DNA of 64,000 nucleotides from Paramesorhizobium deserti (GCF_001558695.1 NZ_LNTU01000041.1:62001-126000); one strand, 5' to 3'. Shown: positions 1 through 9,557, counted from the stretch's first letter. Made by a program: numbers and translations. Notes: generated by a model from the sequence alone, not told the origin.

Positions 1-1
1 A

Positions 2-3000
2 TTTTCGGCGCTCATCGTGGCTGCCATATCCCGACAGCATCAACTGGCGGTGCTCACATTGCACCAAGGCGTGGACGCATTGCGTGAGCGTGAGCGGGAA
101 CTGTCACAGCTCGTAAACATGGTTCCGAGCCATGTCTGGCGTCTGACACCCGATGGCGAACCGACTTTCTTCAATAAGCGCATGGTCGAGTTCATTGGCC
201 TGGACGTACCGGAGATGGACAAACCGGGGATGACCCGGCTGGCGGCGATGATAGAGGCTTCCATTCATCCGGACGATGCGGCGGGGTTTAGGGACGCAAT
301 CGGCCGCAGCCTCGTGACCGGCGAGCCTTTTTCAATGCGTTATCGCCTGCGCCGCGCCGACGGCGTCTATCACTGGATGTCAAGTCAGGCGGAGCCGATG
401 CGCGATCAAGACGGCCGCATCGTCCAATGGTACGGCTTGTGTCATGATATTGACGATGAGGTGTACGCTCAGCAGGCGTTGCACGATCGGGAACGGGAAC
501 TTCGGCAGCTTGTCGACACCTTGCCGGTCCACATCTGGAGCTGGACGCCGGCTGGCAAGCTGGCCTACGTCAACAAGCGATCTTCGGAGGATCTCGGCCT
601 CCCCGGGGCTAACTTCGAAGATATGACGAGGGTGGCGCAAGAGCTGATTCATCCCGAAGATGCTCCTGAGGTGCTGCGTGCATCAGCCAACAGCCTCAAA
701 ACGGGCAACACCTTCATTAAGCGATATCGTCGGCGCTGGAAAGATGGCAGTTATCGCTGGATAGAGGCGCGCGCACAGCCCTTGCGCGATCAAGATGGAA
801 CAATCGTGCACTGGTACCAGGTTTCCATCGATGTCGACGAAGAGGTGCGCGCGCAGCAGGCGTTGCGCGACCGGGAACGGGAGCTCCAGCAGCTTGTGGA
901 CATGGTTCCCGTCCAGATCAGGCGTCTGACGCCGGAAGGCAAGCCGACATTCTTCAACAAGCGCCTGCTCGATTTCTTCGGCTTGAGGGACGTATCGCAG
1001 TTGGACAAGCCCGGCATGACCAGGCTCGCGGCGGCCTTGCAGACCCTCGTCCATCCCGAAGACGCAGCTAGCCTGCTGCAGACGGTCCGCCACTCCCTTG
1101 CTACCGGCGAGCCCTATTTTATGAAATACCGCATGCGCCGCGCGGACGGCGAATATCGCTGGGTCGATGGTCGCGGTGAGGCGGTGCGGGACCAGGATGG
1201 AGCTATTCTTCAATGGTATGCCATTTCCATCGATATCGACGATGAGATGCGTGCCCAGGAAGCATTGCGCGCCCGGGAGCGCGAGCTCCGGCAACTGATC
1301 GACGCCGTGCCCGCCTTGATCTGGGCCACAACGCCGGATGGAACGCCGTCCTACGTCAACAAGCGCTTCAGGGATGTAACGGGGGCCACCCTCGAGGATA
1401 TCACCGCACCTGATGGATCGCCGTCCCTGAGCGTGATCCATCCCGACGACAGAGATGTGGCCCGCCAGGCCGTCAACCATTCATTCAAGACAGGCGTCCC
1501 CTATGTTCAGAGATATCGTCAGCTCCGATCCGGCGGCAATTATCGCTGGACCGAGACCCGCGCGGAGCCGTTGAGAGATGATAACGGCGCCATCCTCCAG
1601 TGGTACGGCGTTAGCGTGGATATCCACGATCTGGTGATCGCGCAGGAAGCCCTGCAGCAAAGCGAGCGGCAGCTGGAGCAAATGATCGATGCCTTGCCAA
1701 TCAACATCCTGAGCTTCGCTCCTTCAGGCAAGATCACCTATACCAGCAAGCGGTATCTGGAGAATGTCGGTTCGCCGATGGCACATATTCGGGATTTCGA
1801 TGCGCTCGCCCGGGACCTCGCTCATCCTGAAGATTTCTCGTCAATGCACCGGAGGGCGTCGGATGGCTTTGCGACCGGCCAGCCTTTCGTGAACCGGTTC
1901 CGCCGGCGCGACAAGCAAGGCGTCTATCGCTGGATAGAGGCTCGCGCACAACCATTGCGCGACGCGAATGGCGCGGTCGTGCAGTGGTATATCATTTCAA
2001 TCGACCTCGAAGACGAGATGCGCGCGCAGCAGGCGTTGCGCGAAAGAGAGCGCACACTCCGCCAGCTTGTCGAAACGCTACCGGCAATGCTCGATTGTGT
2101 CGGGCCGAATTGCGAGCCGATATATCGCAGCCAGCAACTTCGCGAATTCCTGGGATACGAGCTTGAAGAATTGGGCGGAACGGAAAAGTCCCGATTGACC
2201 GGCACCCTGGAGACAAGCGTCCATCCCGACGACCTGGCTGGTGTCAAAGAGAAATACGCGCATTCGCTGGTCACCGGCGAGCCCTATGCGCGGAGACATC
2301 GCCTGCGCCGCTTCGATGGCGAATATCGCTGGGTCGAGATGCGCGCCGCACCGATGCGCAACGCCGAAGGCGCCATTGTGCAGTGGAATGTCATCTGCCT
2401 GGACATTGATAGCGAGGTTCGGACGCAGGAACAGCTGCGTCTGGCGCAAGAGAGCCTCGCACGTGCCAGCCAGGCGGCAAGCCTTGCTGAACTTTCGGCA
2501 TCAATCGCCCATGAGGTCAATCAGCCATTGGCGGCAGTCGTTGCCAACTCGCATGCCTGCCAGCGCTGGCTCACGGCCGAGCCGCCAAATCTGGAACGTG
2601 CTCAGAAGACGGTGGAGCGTATTATTCGTGACGCAAATGCCGCCGCCGATGTGGTGAGCCGCATTCGTGCCTTGTTCAAGCAATCCGTGGAGACAAGGAC
2701 GAACGCGACGCTCGACAGCGTTATTGCCGAGGCGCTTGAGCTCATGGCCGAGGAGGCGTTGCGGTATCGTGTTCGCATGGACGTCGATATCGAAAGCGAC
2801 CTTCCGCTTGTCGCGCTCGATCGCGTCCAGATTCAGCAGGTTCTGATCAATCTCATCCGTAATGGGATGGAGGCGATGGATTCCACTGCGGGCGACAGGG
2901 TTCTCGGGATACGTGTGCGCAGGGTGGAGGATGCGATCCAGACGGAGATCAGCGATCGCGGCGGCGGCATCGAGTTTCCGGAGAAAATATTCGAGCCGTT

Positions 3001-3154
3001 CTTCACGACGAAGCGGAATGGAATGGGCATGGGGTTGGCGATCTGCCGATCCATCATCGAGTCTCACGACGGCCGGTTGTGGATGGAGAAGAACGAGCCG
3101 CACGGAGCAAGATTCATCTTCACGTTGCCCGTTGAAGCGAAGGCGGCGGCATGA
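2..3154 (+). CDS. Multi-PAS sensor histidine kinase (5' end may lie outside window)
   Basis: Sensor kinase of a two-component system, expected to autophosphorylate and pass phosphate to the regulators encoded downstream. Six PAS modules follow one another at about residues 30-145, 160-275, 290-410, 425-540, 550-665 and 680-800. Each is preceded by a near-identical linker of the type RERELRQLVD, giving a period of about 380-405 bases. The HisKA H-box (SIAHEVNQPLAA) has its phospho-acceptor His near residue 832. The ATPase domain shows an N-box (NLIRNGMEAM), a G1 box (DRGGGI) and a G2 box (GMGMGLAICRS). The first start codon is GTG at 17, but the frame is open to the window edge with hydrophobic residues, so a membrane segment or more PAS units may lie upstream. 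PAS ligands are unknown. Confidence 0.9.
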   Translation, partial: FSALIVAAISRQHQLAVLTLHQGVDALRERERELSQLVNMVPSHVWRLTPDGEPTFFNKRMVEFIGLDVPEMDKPGMTRLAAMIEASIHPDDAAGFRDAIGRSLVTGEPFSMRYRLRRADGVYHWMSSQAEPMRDQDGRIVQWYGLCHDIDDEVYAQQALHDRERELRQLVDTLPVHIWSWTPAGKLAYVNKRSSEDLGLPGANFEDMTRVAQELIHPEDAPEVLRASANSLKTGNTFIKRYRRRWKDGSYRWIEARAQPLRDQDGTIVHWYQVSIDVDEEVRAQQALRDRERELQQLVDMVPVQIRRLTPEGKPTFFNKRLLDFFGLRDVSQLDKPGMTRLAAALQTLVHPEDAASLLQTVRHSLATGEPYFMKYRMRRADGEYRWVDGRGEAVRDQDGAILQWYAISIDIDDEMRAQEALRARERELRQLIDAVPALIWATTPDGTPSYVNKRFRDVTGATLEDITAPDGSPSLSVIHPDDRDVARQAVNHSFKTGVPYVQRYRQLRSGGNYRWTETRAEPLRDDNGAILQWYGVSVDIHDLVIAQEALQQSERQLEQMIDALPINILSFAPSGKITYTSKRYLENVGSPMAHIRDFDALARDLAHPEDFSSMHRRASDGFATGQPFVNRFRRRDKQGVYRWIEARAQPLRDANGAVVQWYIISIDLEDEMRAQQALRERERTLRQLVETLPAMLDCVGPNCEPIYRSQQLREFLGYELEELGGTEKSRLTGTLETSVHPDDLAGVKEKYAHSLVTGEPYARRHRLRRFDGEYRWVEMRAAPMRNAEGAIVQWNVICLDIDSEVRTQEQLRLAQESLARASQAASLAELSASIAHEVNQPLAAVVANSHACQRWLTAEPPNLERAQKTVERIIRDANAAADVVSRIRALFKQSVETRTNATLDSVIAEALELMAEEALRYRVRMDVDIESDLPLVALDRVQIQQVLINLIRNGMEAMDSTAGDRVLGIRVRRVEDAIQTEISDRGGGIEFPEKIFEPFFTTKRNGMGMGLAICRSIIESHDGRLWMEKNEPHGARFIFTLPVEAKAAA

Positions 3155-3399
3155 CGGCTAAGAATAACGGACTTTCGTCGTCCATAACGGGTGCGCTTTC
3201 AAGAAATATCGGGCGATCTCGTCATATCTCCAGGCGATGCATGGATTTCCATAAGGTGCGCATGGGGTATGGCGGGGTTAGGGTATGCCGTGAGCTCGCG
3301 ATAACCGCGTCTCATGGGAGGTTCTGGGCGGAGGAGAGAGAACTGCGTGGGACGATATTCATCTTCACGTTGCCGGTCGAGGCGAAAGCGGCGTCATGA
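3155..3399 (+). pseudogene. Duplicated C-terminal tail of the upstream histidine kinase
   Basis: This stretch between the kinase and its regulator translates to a degraded copy of the kinase end. The last residues (IFTLPVEAKAA) repeat exactly, and upstream of them GRFWAEE parallels GRLWMEK and VCRELAITASHG parallels AICRSIIESHDG of the intact gene. The conserved glycine box is damaged. An 82-residue frame starting at 3151 could be translated, but it holds no complete domain. It looks like the residue of a tandem duplication of the kinase tail plus the start of the regulator gene. Confidence 0.75.
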
Positions 3400-4043
3400 C
3401 GACGGATAACCAAATTGTCTTCATCGTGGACGATGATGAACGCATTCGGGAGGCGCTTGGTGAACTGCTTGCCTCGCACGGCATGCGTGCTATCGCGTTC
3501 GAATCGGCCAGCCGCTACATCGGCGCGGAAAAGCCTGATATCCCAGCCTGCCTTATCCTCGATGTCGAGTTGCCCGATATCAATGGCCTGGATCTGCAGA
3601 GGCAGATCGCGGAGGGGGATCATCCGCCGATCGTTTTCATAACGGGACATGGCGACATCCCGTCTTCGGTGCGTGCGATCAAGCACGGCGCGGTGGATTT
3701 CCTGACCAAGCCGTTCTGCGATGCGGATCTCATAGCCGCGATCCACGCGGCGATCGCCCAGGATCGGGAGAAGAGATCGGAACGCGCCGAACTCGGCGTG
3801 CTGAGGCAACGCTATCTCGACCTGACGCCTCGGGAGCGTGAAGTGCTGCCACTGGTGGTGAGCGGTCTTCTCAACAAGCAGGCGGCTGCTGAACTGGGGA
3901 TCAGCGAGGTCACGCTGCAAATTCATAGAAGGAACGTCATGCAGAAAATGGGAGCGGCATCGCTCGCAGATCTCGTGCGTATCGCTGAGCGGTTGGAAAT
4001 ACCGATCACTCATTCGCGCCGGGCGGGAGGGGGCGGCACATGA
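3396..4043 (+). CDS. FixJ/NarL-type response regulator
   Basis: A two-domain DNA-binding response regulator of 215 residues. The receiver domain carries the acidic pocket DDD near residue 12, phospho-acceptor Asp56 (LILDVELPD), Thr83 (FITGHGD) and Lys105 (FLTKPF). The C-terminal LuxR-type helix-turn-helix starts at LTPREREVLP near residue 142. The start overlaps the stop of the kinase-tail remnant, and its own stop overlaps the next gene by ATGA, so the set is probably one transcript. Its likely partner is the six-PAS kinase. The target genes are unknown. Confidence 0.92.
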   Translation: MTTDNQIVFIVDDDERIREALGELLASHGMRAIAFESASRYIGAEKPDIPACLILDVELPDINGLDLQRQIAEGDHPPIVFITGHGDIPSSVRAIKHGAVDFLTKPFCDADLIAAIHAAIAQDREKRSERAELGVLRQRYLDLTPREREVLPLVVSGLLNKQAAAELGISEVTLQIHRRNVMQKMGAASLADLVRIAERLEIPITHSRRAGGGGT

Positions 4044-4417
4044 GTAAGCGAAGACCGGTTATCGCGGTTGTCGATGACGATCCAAGGCTGCTTGAATCAC
4101 TGCAGGATCTTCTGGAGTCGGCGGGCTATGCCGCGCACGGCTTCCCGTCAGCGGGATCGCTGCTCGCCAGCGGGCTATCGGGCATGGACGTGCTCATCAC
4201 GGATATCGGCATGCCTGGCATGGACGGCTTTGAACTTCGTGATCTGGTGAAGAAGGCACGTCCAGAACTCCCGGTGTTTTTGATCACCGGCCGCCACGAG
4301 ATAGCGGACCAGGACCGCGCCCTGGGCATCCGCGGTTTCTTCCGCAAGCCTTTCGATGCCCAGGCCCTGCTTGCGGCCGTCGGAGATGCCTTAAACGATC
4401 GAGAAAATGGAGGGTGA
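4040..4417 (+). CDS. Single-domain response regulator (CheY-like)
   Basis: A stand-alone receiver domain of 125 residues with no output domain. Visible are the acidic pocket VDDDP, phospho-acceptor Asp55 (ITDIGMPGMDG), Thr83 (LITGRHE) and Lys103 (FRKPFD). It overlaps the stop of the FixJ-like gene before it and the start of the one after it, which suggests translational coupling. Stand-alone receivers often act as phosphate sinks or phosphorelay intermediates; which role applies here cannot be read from sequence. Confidence 0.9.
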   Translation: MSKRRPVIAVVDDDPRLLESLQDLLESAGYAAHGFPSAGSLLASGLSGMDVLITDIGMPGMDGFELRDLVKKARPELPVFLITGRHEIADQDRALGIRGFFRKPFDAQALLAAVGDALNDRENGG

Positions 4418-5124
4418 GCATGAGAATTGAACAGCCGCTCCCGCGGAGATCGGCACCGTTATCGCAGCAGCGAAGAAGTGAAGCGGAGCCGCCGCTCGTC
4501 ATTATTGTCGATGACGATGCATCCGTTCGGGAGGCACTGGCGGAGTTGATCCTGTCGGTGGGTTTCCAGCCGGTTTGCTTCGCCTCGACGCGCGAATTGC
4601 TTGAAGCCGACGTATTGGATAGCCTTGGCTGCCTGATCCTCGATATTCGCATGCCGGGAGCAAGCGGTCTCGATTTGCAGCAGCATCTGGCCCAGAACGG
4701 CAATCCCAAGCCAATCATCTTCTTGACCGGGCACGGCGACATTCCGATGACCGTCCAGGCGATGAAAGCCGGCGCTGTCGATTTTCTCACCAAGCCGGTG
4801 CGGGACCAGACATTGCTTGATGCTGTATTTGCGGGCATTGCGACGGATGCCGCACGGCGGGCGGAAGCAGCGATCGTCAAACGCAACATCGAGCGGCTTG
4901 GGACGCTAACACCGCGCGAGCGCGAGGTGCTGCATCAGGTGGCGCGCGGACGCCTCAACAAGCAGATCGCCTTCGACCTTGGTATCAGCGAAGTGACTGT
5001 TAAACTGCATCGCGGCAATGTCATGCGCAAGATGGAAGCTGCTTCCATCGGGGAGCTGATCCGTGCATGGGAAACATTACCCGCGCCGATGCGCGAGGCA
5101 GGCACGACCAAGACCTTGGCTTGA
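4414..5124 (+). CDS. FixJ/NarL-type response regulator, second paralogue
   Basis: A second receiver plus LuxR-type helix-turn-helix protein, 236 residues from the GTG that overlaps the preceding stop; an ATG two codons later is an alternative start. Key residues are Asp77 (LILDIRMPG), Thr105 (FLTGHGD) and Lys127 (FLTKPV), and the HTH begins at LTPREREVLH. It is a clear paralogue of the regulator two genes upstream but has a basic, proline-containing N-terminal extension of about 25 residues. One kinase with three co-transcribed receivers suggests a branched phosphorelay. No obvious terminator was found in the short gap to the convergent SDR gene. Confidence 0.9.
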   Translation: MSMRIEQPLPRRSAPLSQQRRSEAEPPLVIIVDDDASVREALAELILSVGFQPVCFASTRELLEADVLDSLGCLILDIRMPGASGLDLQQHLAQNGNPKPIIFLTGHGDIPMTVQAMKAGAVDFLTKPVRDQTLLDAVFAGIATDAARRAEAAIVKRNIERLGTLTPREREVLHQVARGRLNKQIAFDLGISEVTVKLHRGNVMRKMEAASIGELIRAWETLPAPMREAGTTKTLA

Positions 5125-5252
5125 ACCCGGCGACCGGATTGCCAGGCGCCGGAAGAACGGTTGCGGATGGGAGGTTTCCTTCAGTGTCCCTGCAATGCGC
5201 GGCCTTCAACGGTGGGAGGTCTACTACTCCTGACCGCCGTGTCTGAGCGTGA

Positions 5253-6005
5253 TCAGGTAAGTGCCAGGCCTCCATCGACGGCGATCACCTGCCCGGTCAC
5301 CCACTCCGATCCCGGATCGGCCAGATGGATAATCCATCTTGCGACGTCGTCCGGAGTGCCGCGTCGTTGGAGCGGTATCTGCTCGCGTTCCGCTTCCTCG
5401 ATAACCGCTGCATGCTCAGGAGAGAGCCCCATCATGCCCGTCAGCGCTCCCGATTCGGTCGGGCCGGCAGCGACGGCGTTGACACGCACGCCCTGTGGCG
5501 CGAGTTCGAGCGCCCAACAGCGGGTCAGGTGTTCCAGCGCCGCCTTGCTGGCGGCATAGTGGGAGAGACCAGCCCCCGGCTTGTGGCCGAATGTGCTCGA
5601 GATATTGATGATGGCTCCCCTCGCCGTCGCCAGATGCGGAAGTGCCGCCGCAGCCAGCAGGCTTGGACCGACGACATTCACGGCAAAGATGTTCGTGATC
5701 TTCTCAGCGGTAACGTCGCCCAGAGGCATGAGAGCGCCAGCGCCGGCATTGTTGACGAGAATGTCGAGACGGCCCCATGTGTCGATTGCCTTCGCAATGG
5801 TGCGCGGGGCATCCTCGGGCTCCGCGGCATCGGCGACGAAGCCGGTTATGTCTGGGTGCTCGGCGACCGTCTTCTCCAGCATCACCGAGCGACGTCCCGT
5901 GACGATGACCTTCGCACCTTGGCTGGCAAAGCGCAGCGCTGCCGCGCGGCCGATACCGGAGCTTCCACCGGTGACGATGACGACTTTGTTATCTAGTGCA
6001 GACAT
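5253..6005 (-). CDS. Short-chain dehydrogenase/reductase
   Basis: A classical SDR oxidoreductase of 250 residues, the usual length. The N-terminal cofactor motif TGGSSGIG is present, followed by NNAGAG, the catalytic Ser (ISST), and the YxxxK pair (YAASKAALE). The Arg in the nucleotide-binding region (VTGRRS) points weakly to NADP. It ends with the common VIAVDGGLALT tail. The substrate cannot be inferred. It lies at the end of a run of minus-strand genes but is separated from the metallo-hydrolase gene by about 180 bases containing a strong hairpin. Confidence 0.9.
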   Translation of the reverse strand: MSALDNKVVIVTGGSSGIGRAAALRFASQGAKVIVTGRRSVMLEKTVAEHPDITGFVADAAEPEDAPRTIAKAIDTWGRLDILVNNAGAGALMPLGDVTAEKITNIFAVNVVGPSLLAAAALPHLATARGAIINISSTFGHKPGAGLSHYAASKAALEHLTRCWALELAPQGVRVNAVAAGPTESGALTGMMGLSPEHAAVIEEAEREQIPLQRRGTPDDVARWIIHLADPGSEWVTGQVIAVDGGLALT

Positions 6006-6131
6006 GAACTCGATCCTGGTTAGCTTCCTGGCTGGGTAGATTGTCGGGGTGGCGGGCTTCCGGCGAACGTTCAGGAAAAAACACCGTGATCGGATCGCTC
6101 GCCGGGAAGGTCAGTTGCAACAACTACGACA

Positions 6132-6160
6132 CGCGGACTCATTAACCCAATGAGTCCGCG
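6132..6160. terminator. Perfect 12-bp hairpin between SDR and metallo-hydrolase genes
   Basis: Two arms, CGCGGACTCATT and AATGAGTCCGCG, pair perfectly around a 5-base loop. The hairpin lies just after the stop of the minus-strand metallo-hydrolase gene and before the SDR gene. No T-run follows on either strand, so an intrinsic terminator is only one reading; an mRNA-stabilising or protein-binding hairpin is the other. Confidence 0.5.
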
Positions 6161-6188
6161 CCTTGGTTCGCCCTTACTCAACTAGCGA

Positions 6189-7106
6189 TCAGTAGTCCCA
6201 GAAGACCGGCACCCAACGAAAGGCGTCGCCGTCAACCGCCACCCGTCCAACGGACGGGAACGGCAGGTGAGTGGCCACCAGCTGTTCGCCGGTCGCCGCC
6301 AGCTCCGTCAGAAGACGGACACGAACGCGAGCCGCCTCTTCGGGGTCGTGCTCGAAGCCGTTGTACCAGTCGGGATGATCGAACCCGACCGCAAAAATGG
6401 CATCACCGGCAAATGTCAGGCCTTCGCCGCCAGATGCCAGACGGACGATACTGTGTCCGGGAGTGTGGCCGCCAGTGCGATGGACGACCACTCCTGGCGC
6501 CACCTCATATCGATCATCGAATTGCCGCAGATGGCTCCGATATTCTTCTATGAACCGCTTGGCGGTTGCCCTGAGTGCGTCCGGAAAACCCTGCGGCATG
6601 TGGACATGGGTGAAGTCGGGCGACTCCCAAAATTTGACCTCGGCGGCCGCCACGTGGATCCGCAGGTCCGGCCGCAGCCGGTCTTTCACGCCTTCGACGA
6701 GGAGACCGCCGATGTGGTCCATGTGCAAGTGCGTAAGCACCAAGTCGGTCACGGACGCAAGATCGATACCGGCTGAGTCCAGCCGCTTGACCAACTGTCC
6801 GGCCCGCGGCAAGTTCAAATTCGGGTCCAGTCCCAGCCCGGCGTCGATCAGTATCGTCTGATCACCGCTACGCACGAGGGCCACGTTCAGCGACCAGTCG
6901 AAAGCATCCGCCGGCAAGAACATGTCGCCCAGCCAGGCGGCCCGGGCGGCGGGGTCTGCGTTATGTCCCAGCATTTCTGTTGGGAGCGGCAGTACTCCGT
7001 CGCTGATCACCAGCACTTCAATTTCGCCGACCTGCACCGCGTAGCGCGACGGCACCAACTCTTCGGTCCCAGGCTTGCTAGGGTGTAAGGTGTTATTCAG
7101 GTTCAT
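6189..7106 (-). CDS. MBL-fold metallo-hydrolase
   Basis: Metallo-beta-lactamase fold hydrolase of 305 residues. The dinuclear-metal motif THLHMDHIGG is intact near residue 128. Further ligands are visible as GGHTPGHS, FAGDAIF and ATHLPFP in the usual order. This arrangement occurs in N-acyl-homoserine-lactone lactonase-like and related hydrolases, but the substrate is not determined by the sequence. There is no signal peptide. It lies downstream of the cupin gene on the same strand. Confidence 0.88.
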   Translation of the reverse strand: MNLNNTLHPSKPGTEELVPSRYAVQVGEIEVLVISDGVLPLPTEMLGHNADPAARAAWLGDMFLPADAFDWSLNVALVRSGDQTILIDAGLGLDPNLNLPRAGQLVKRLDSAGIDLASVTDLVLTHLHMDHIGGLLVEGVKDRLRPDLRIHVAAAEVKFWESPDFTHVHMPQGFPDALRATAKRFIEEYRSHLRQFDDRYEVAPGVVVHRTGGHTPGHSIVRLASGGEGLTFAGDAIFAVGFDHPDWYNGFEHDPEEAARVRVRLLTELAATGEQLVATHLPFPSVGRVAVDGDAFRWVPVFWDY

Positions 7107-7180
7107 GTTTCTCTCCTGTTGATCCGCCGCCTACACGGGGCATCTTTGCGTGTTCAAATCTGTTTCAGAAATCCTAGACT

Positions 7181-7594
7181 TCATTCGTCGTAGGGTGTCG
7201 TCAGTTCCGTTTCGTCGGTGTCAACGACGAATACCGCCAGCAGGCGGGCGGGCTCGGTTGTGCTGGCATTTTCGCTGACGCCGTGGCGGTCACCCGGAAG
7301 CTCGGCAAAGCTTTCGCCGGCGCGATAGGTGGTTATCGGACCATCATTGACCTTGCTGCGGATCGCGCCCTCGAGAACCGTCGCGTAAATGAAGGCCGAA
7401 TTCGGATGCGTATGAGCCGGAGACATGCCGCCGGGCTCATACTCGACCAATACGGCGCGCATGCTCTTGCCCGGCACGTTGGGCAGCTTGTGATCGAAGA
7501 CCAGCATGACTTTGTCGCCATGCGAGCCGCCGGCCAGGGCCCCGGTCGCGAAGGTGGCGAAGAGGGCTGTGGCAAAGAGAAATGTCCTGTTCAT
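7181..7594 (-). CDS. Exported cupin-domain protein
   Basis: A small single-domain cupin of 137 residues. The N-terminus (MNRTFLFATALFATFATGALAG) is a Sec-type signal peptide, so the protein is probably periplasmic. The cupin core shows the PAHTHPNSAFIYATVLEG motif with two metal-binding histidines and the second motif PGDRHGVSENAS. Such proteins bind a metal and may be small enzymes or sensors; the ligand is unknown. It sits between the metallo-hydrolase and the exported hydrolase genes. Confidence 0.85.
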   Translation of the reverse strand: MNRTFLFATALFATFATGALAGGSHGDKVMLVFDHKLPNVPGKSMRAVLVEYEPGGMSPAHTHPNSAFIYATVLEGAIRSKVNDGPITTYRAGESFAELPGDRHGVSENASTTEPARLLAVFVVDTDETELTTPYDE

Positions 7595-7688
7595 TGTCTT
7601 GGCTCCAGTTGGTGGTTGAGGATGGGGGATCGCCGGCGCGGGAGGGGAACGGCCGGCGACCGGGCTCTCGCCAGAAATGGGCGCGAGC

Positions 7689-8681
7689 CTATGACCTGAT
7701 GAACGCGAGCAGGTCGGGATTCACCACATCGGCATGCGTGGCGCACATGCCATGCGAGAAGTCCTCGTAAACCTTGAGCACGCTGTTTTTCAGGAGCTTT
7801 GCCGATAGCGGTGCGGAATCGGCAAACGGCACGATCTGGTCGTCCTTGCTGTGCATGACAAGCGTCGGCACGTCGATGGCCTTGAGATCCTCGGTAAAAT
7901 CGGTCTCCGAGAACGCCTTGATGCCATCGTAATGTGCCTTCGCACCGCCCATCATGCCCTGCCGCCACCAGTTCTGGATGACGCTCGCAATGGGTTCTGC
8001 GCCCGGCCTGTTGAAGCCGTAGAACGGACCCGAAGGGAAATCGACGTAGAACTGCGTCCGGTTCTCGGCCAGTGACTTGCGCAATTCGTCGAACACCTCG
8101 ATCGGCAATCCGCCTGGATTGGCCGGCGTCTTCACCATGATCGGCGGCACCGCGCCGATGAGGACTAGCTTTGCCGCGCGTTCCTTGCCATGGCGGGCCA
8201 CATAGCGGGCCGCTTCGCCGCCGCCGGTGGAATGGCCGATATGGATGGTGTTCCTGAGGTTGAGATGCTCGATCACGGCCGCCACGTCAGCGGCATAATG
8301 GTCCATGTCGTGGCCGTCGCTCACCTGCGACGAGCGACCGTGGCCGCGCCGGTCATGGGCGATAACGCGACATCCTTTATCGAGGAAATAGAGCATCTGC
8401 GTATCCCAGTCGTCGCCGCTCAGCGGCCATCCGTGGTGGAAGACGATCGGCTGGGCATCCTTCGGTCCCCAATCCTTGTAGAAGATTTCGGTACCGTCCT
8501 TGGTGGTGATCGTGCTCATTGTCATTGTTCCTTTGTCTGAATGGTCAGAGGGAAGGTTTTGCGCCCGTTGTGCCTGCGCGGGCGCAGTCATTGGCAGACC
8601 AGCCGCAACCGTGGCGGCCAGCGCACCCAGCAAGACATCACGGCGTGATGCTCCTGATGGGGAAAGAAAGCTGTCTTTCAA
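7689..8681 (-). CDS. Tat-exported alpha/beta hydrolase, haloperoxidase-like
   Basis: An alpha/beta hydrolase of the non-heme chloroperoxidase group. The core begins at [18 protein letters not shown], shows [12 protein letters not shown], the nucleophile elbow GHSTGGGE and the terminal His in DFSHGM. The TTG start at 8681 is chosen because GAAGGAG precedes it at good spacing and the leader contains [17 protein letters not shown], a twin-arginine-type signal. An internal ATG at 8519 would give the usual cytoplasmic form. Family members catalyse perhydrolysis or ester cleavage; the true substrate is unknown. Confidence 0.85.
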   Translation of the reverse strand: MKDSFLSPSGASRRDVLLGALAATVAAGLPMTAPAQAQRAQNLPSDHSDKGTMTMSTITTKDGTEIFYKDWGPKDAQPIVFHHGWPLSGDDWDTQMLYFLDKGCRVIAHDRRGHGRSSQVSDGHDMDHYAADVAAVIEHLNLRNTIHIGHSTGGGEAARYVARHGKERAAKLVLIGAVPPIMVKTPANPGGLPIEVFDELRKSLAENRTQFYVDFPSGPFYGFNRPGAEPIASVIQNWWRQGMMGGAKAHYDGIKAFSETDFTEDLKAIDVPTLVMHSKDDQIVPFADSAPLSAKLLKNSVLKVYEDFSHGMCATHADVVNPDLLAFIRS

Positions 8682-8729
8682 GGTTTCGCTCCTTCACTTT
8701 GAGCACGCGGCCCGCGCATGTCTGGTGGA

Positions 8730-9488
8730 TCAGTGCCGCTGGAGCGAAGCCTGGCTGAACCAATCTTCGAAGCGCTTCGCGCCGATACGCGGATTGTCGC
8801 CAGGGACGAGCGACCGGTCGTCCAGTTCCGTGCCGAAATAGCGGGCGTGAGGATCCGCGATTACCTTGCGGGGATCGTTTGTTGCCTTCAGATAACGCGC
8901 GACAAGGTCGCTCATGCGGACCGGTTCGGGCCCGGCGATCTCGATCATGCCGTTGATCGGCGCGGAGAGCGCCACATCGGCCATGACGTCGGCGACGTCG
9001 TCGGACGCGATCGGCTGGAAATAGGCGGAGGGGAGGGGAACAGTATCCCCGACCGTCGCGGACTGAGCGATGCCGCCCAGGAACTCGAAGAACTGCGTCG
9101 AGCGAACGATGGTGTAGGGTATTCCGGATTGCTTGATCAGTTTTTCCTGGGCCATCTTGGCACGCAGATATCCGCTATTAGGCAGACGTTCGGTCCCAAC
9201 GATCGAGAGCGCGATGTGGTGCTTCACACCAGCCTTCGCTTCCGCGGCGAGCAGGTTTCGACCGGAGGTCTCGAAGAACTCAAGGACGGCCTTGTCCTCA
9301 AACGAGGGGGAATTCGCCAGATCGAGGACAACCTGCGCTCCTGCCAGAGCCTCGGCCAATCCTTCGCCCGTAATGGTGTTCACGCCGCTATTGGGCGATG
9401 CGGCGATCACTTCATGGCCCTTCTTGCGCAGCCTCTCGACCGTCTTCGACCCGATGAGCCCGGTGCCGCCAATAATCACGATCTTCAT
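8730..9488 (-). CDS. NmrA-like NAD(P)-binding oxidoreductase
   Basis: An atypical extended SDR of 252 residues with the N-terminal Rossmann motif IIGGTGLIGSKTVE. The ATG at 9488 is preceded by AGGAGG and fits the family start better than the upstream in-frame codon. The family lacks a classical YxxxK pair and commonly acts as a redox sensor or quinone/flavonoid reductase. The sequence does not show which. It is the first intact gene of the minus-strand run. Confidence 0.87.
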   Translation of the reverse strand: MKIVIIGGTGLIGSKTVERLRKKGHEVIAASPNSGVNTITGEGLAEALAGAQVVLDLANSPSFEDKAVLEFFETSGRNLLAAEAKAGVKHHIALSIVGTERLPNSGYLRAKMAQEKLIKQSGIPYTIVRSTQFFEFLGGIAQSATVGDTVPLPSAYFQPIASDDVADVMADVALSAPINGMIEIAGPEPVRMSDLVARYLKATNDPRKVIADPHARYFGTELDDRSLVPGDNPRIGAKRFEDWFSQASLQRH

Positions 9489-9557
9489 ATCGAACCTCCT
9501 TGTTCGCATTCCATGGGTTGAGTTATCTGCCTGGATCGGCCAATCGGGCGGCTCGCA

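Noticed and set aside
6132-6160. The hairpin as a certain intrinsic terminator
   Set aside because: There is no T-run on either side, so it is listed only as a possible terminator.
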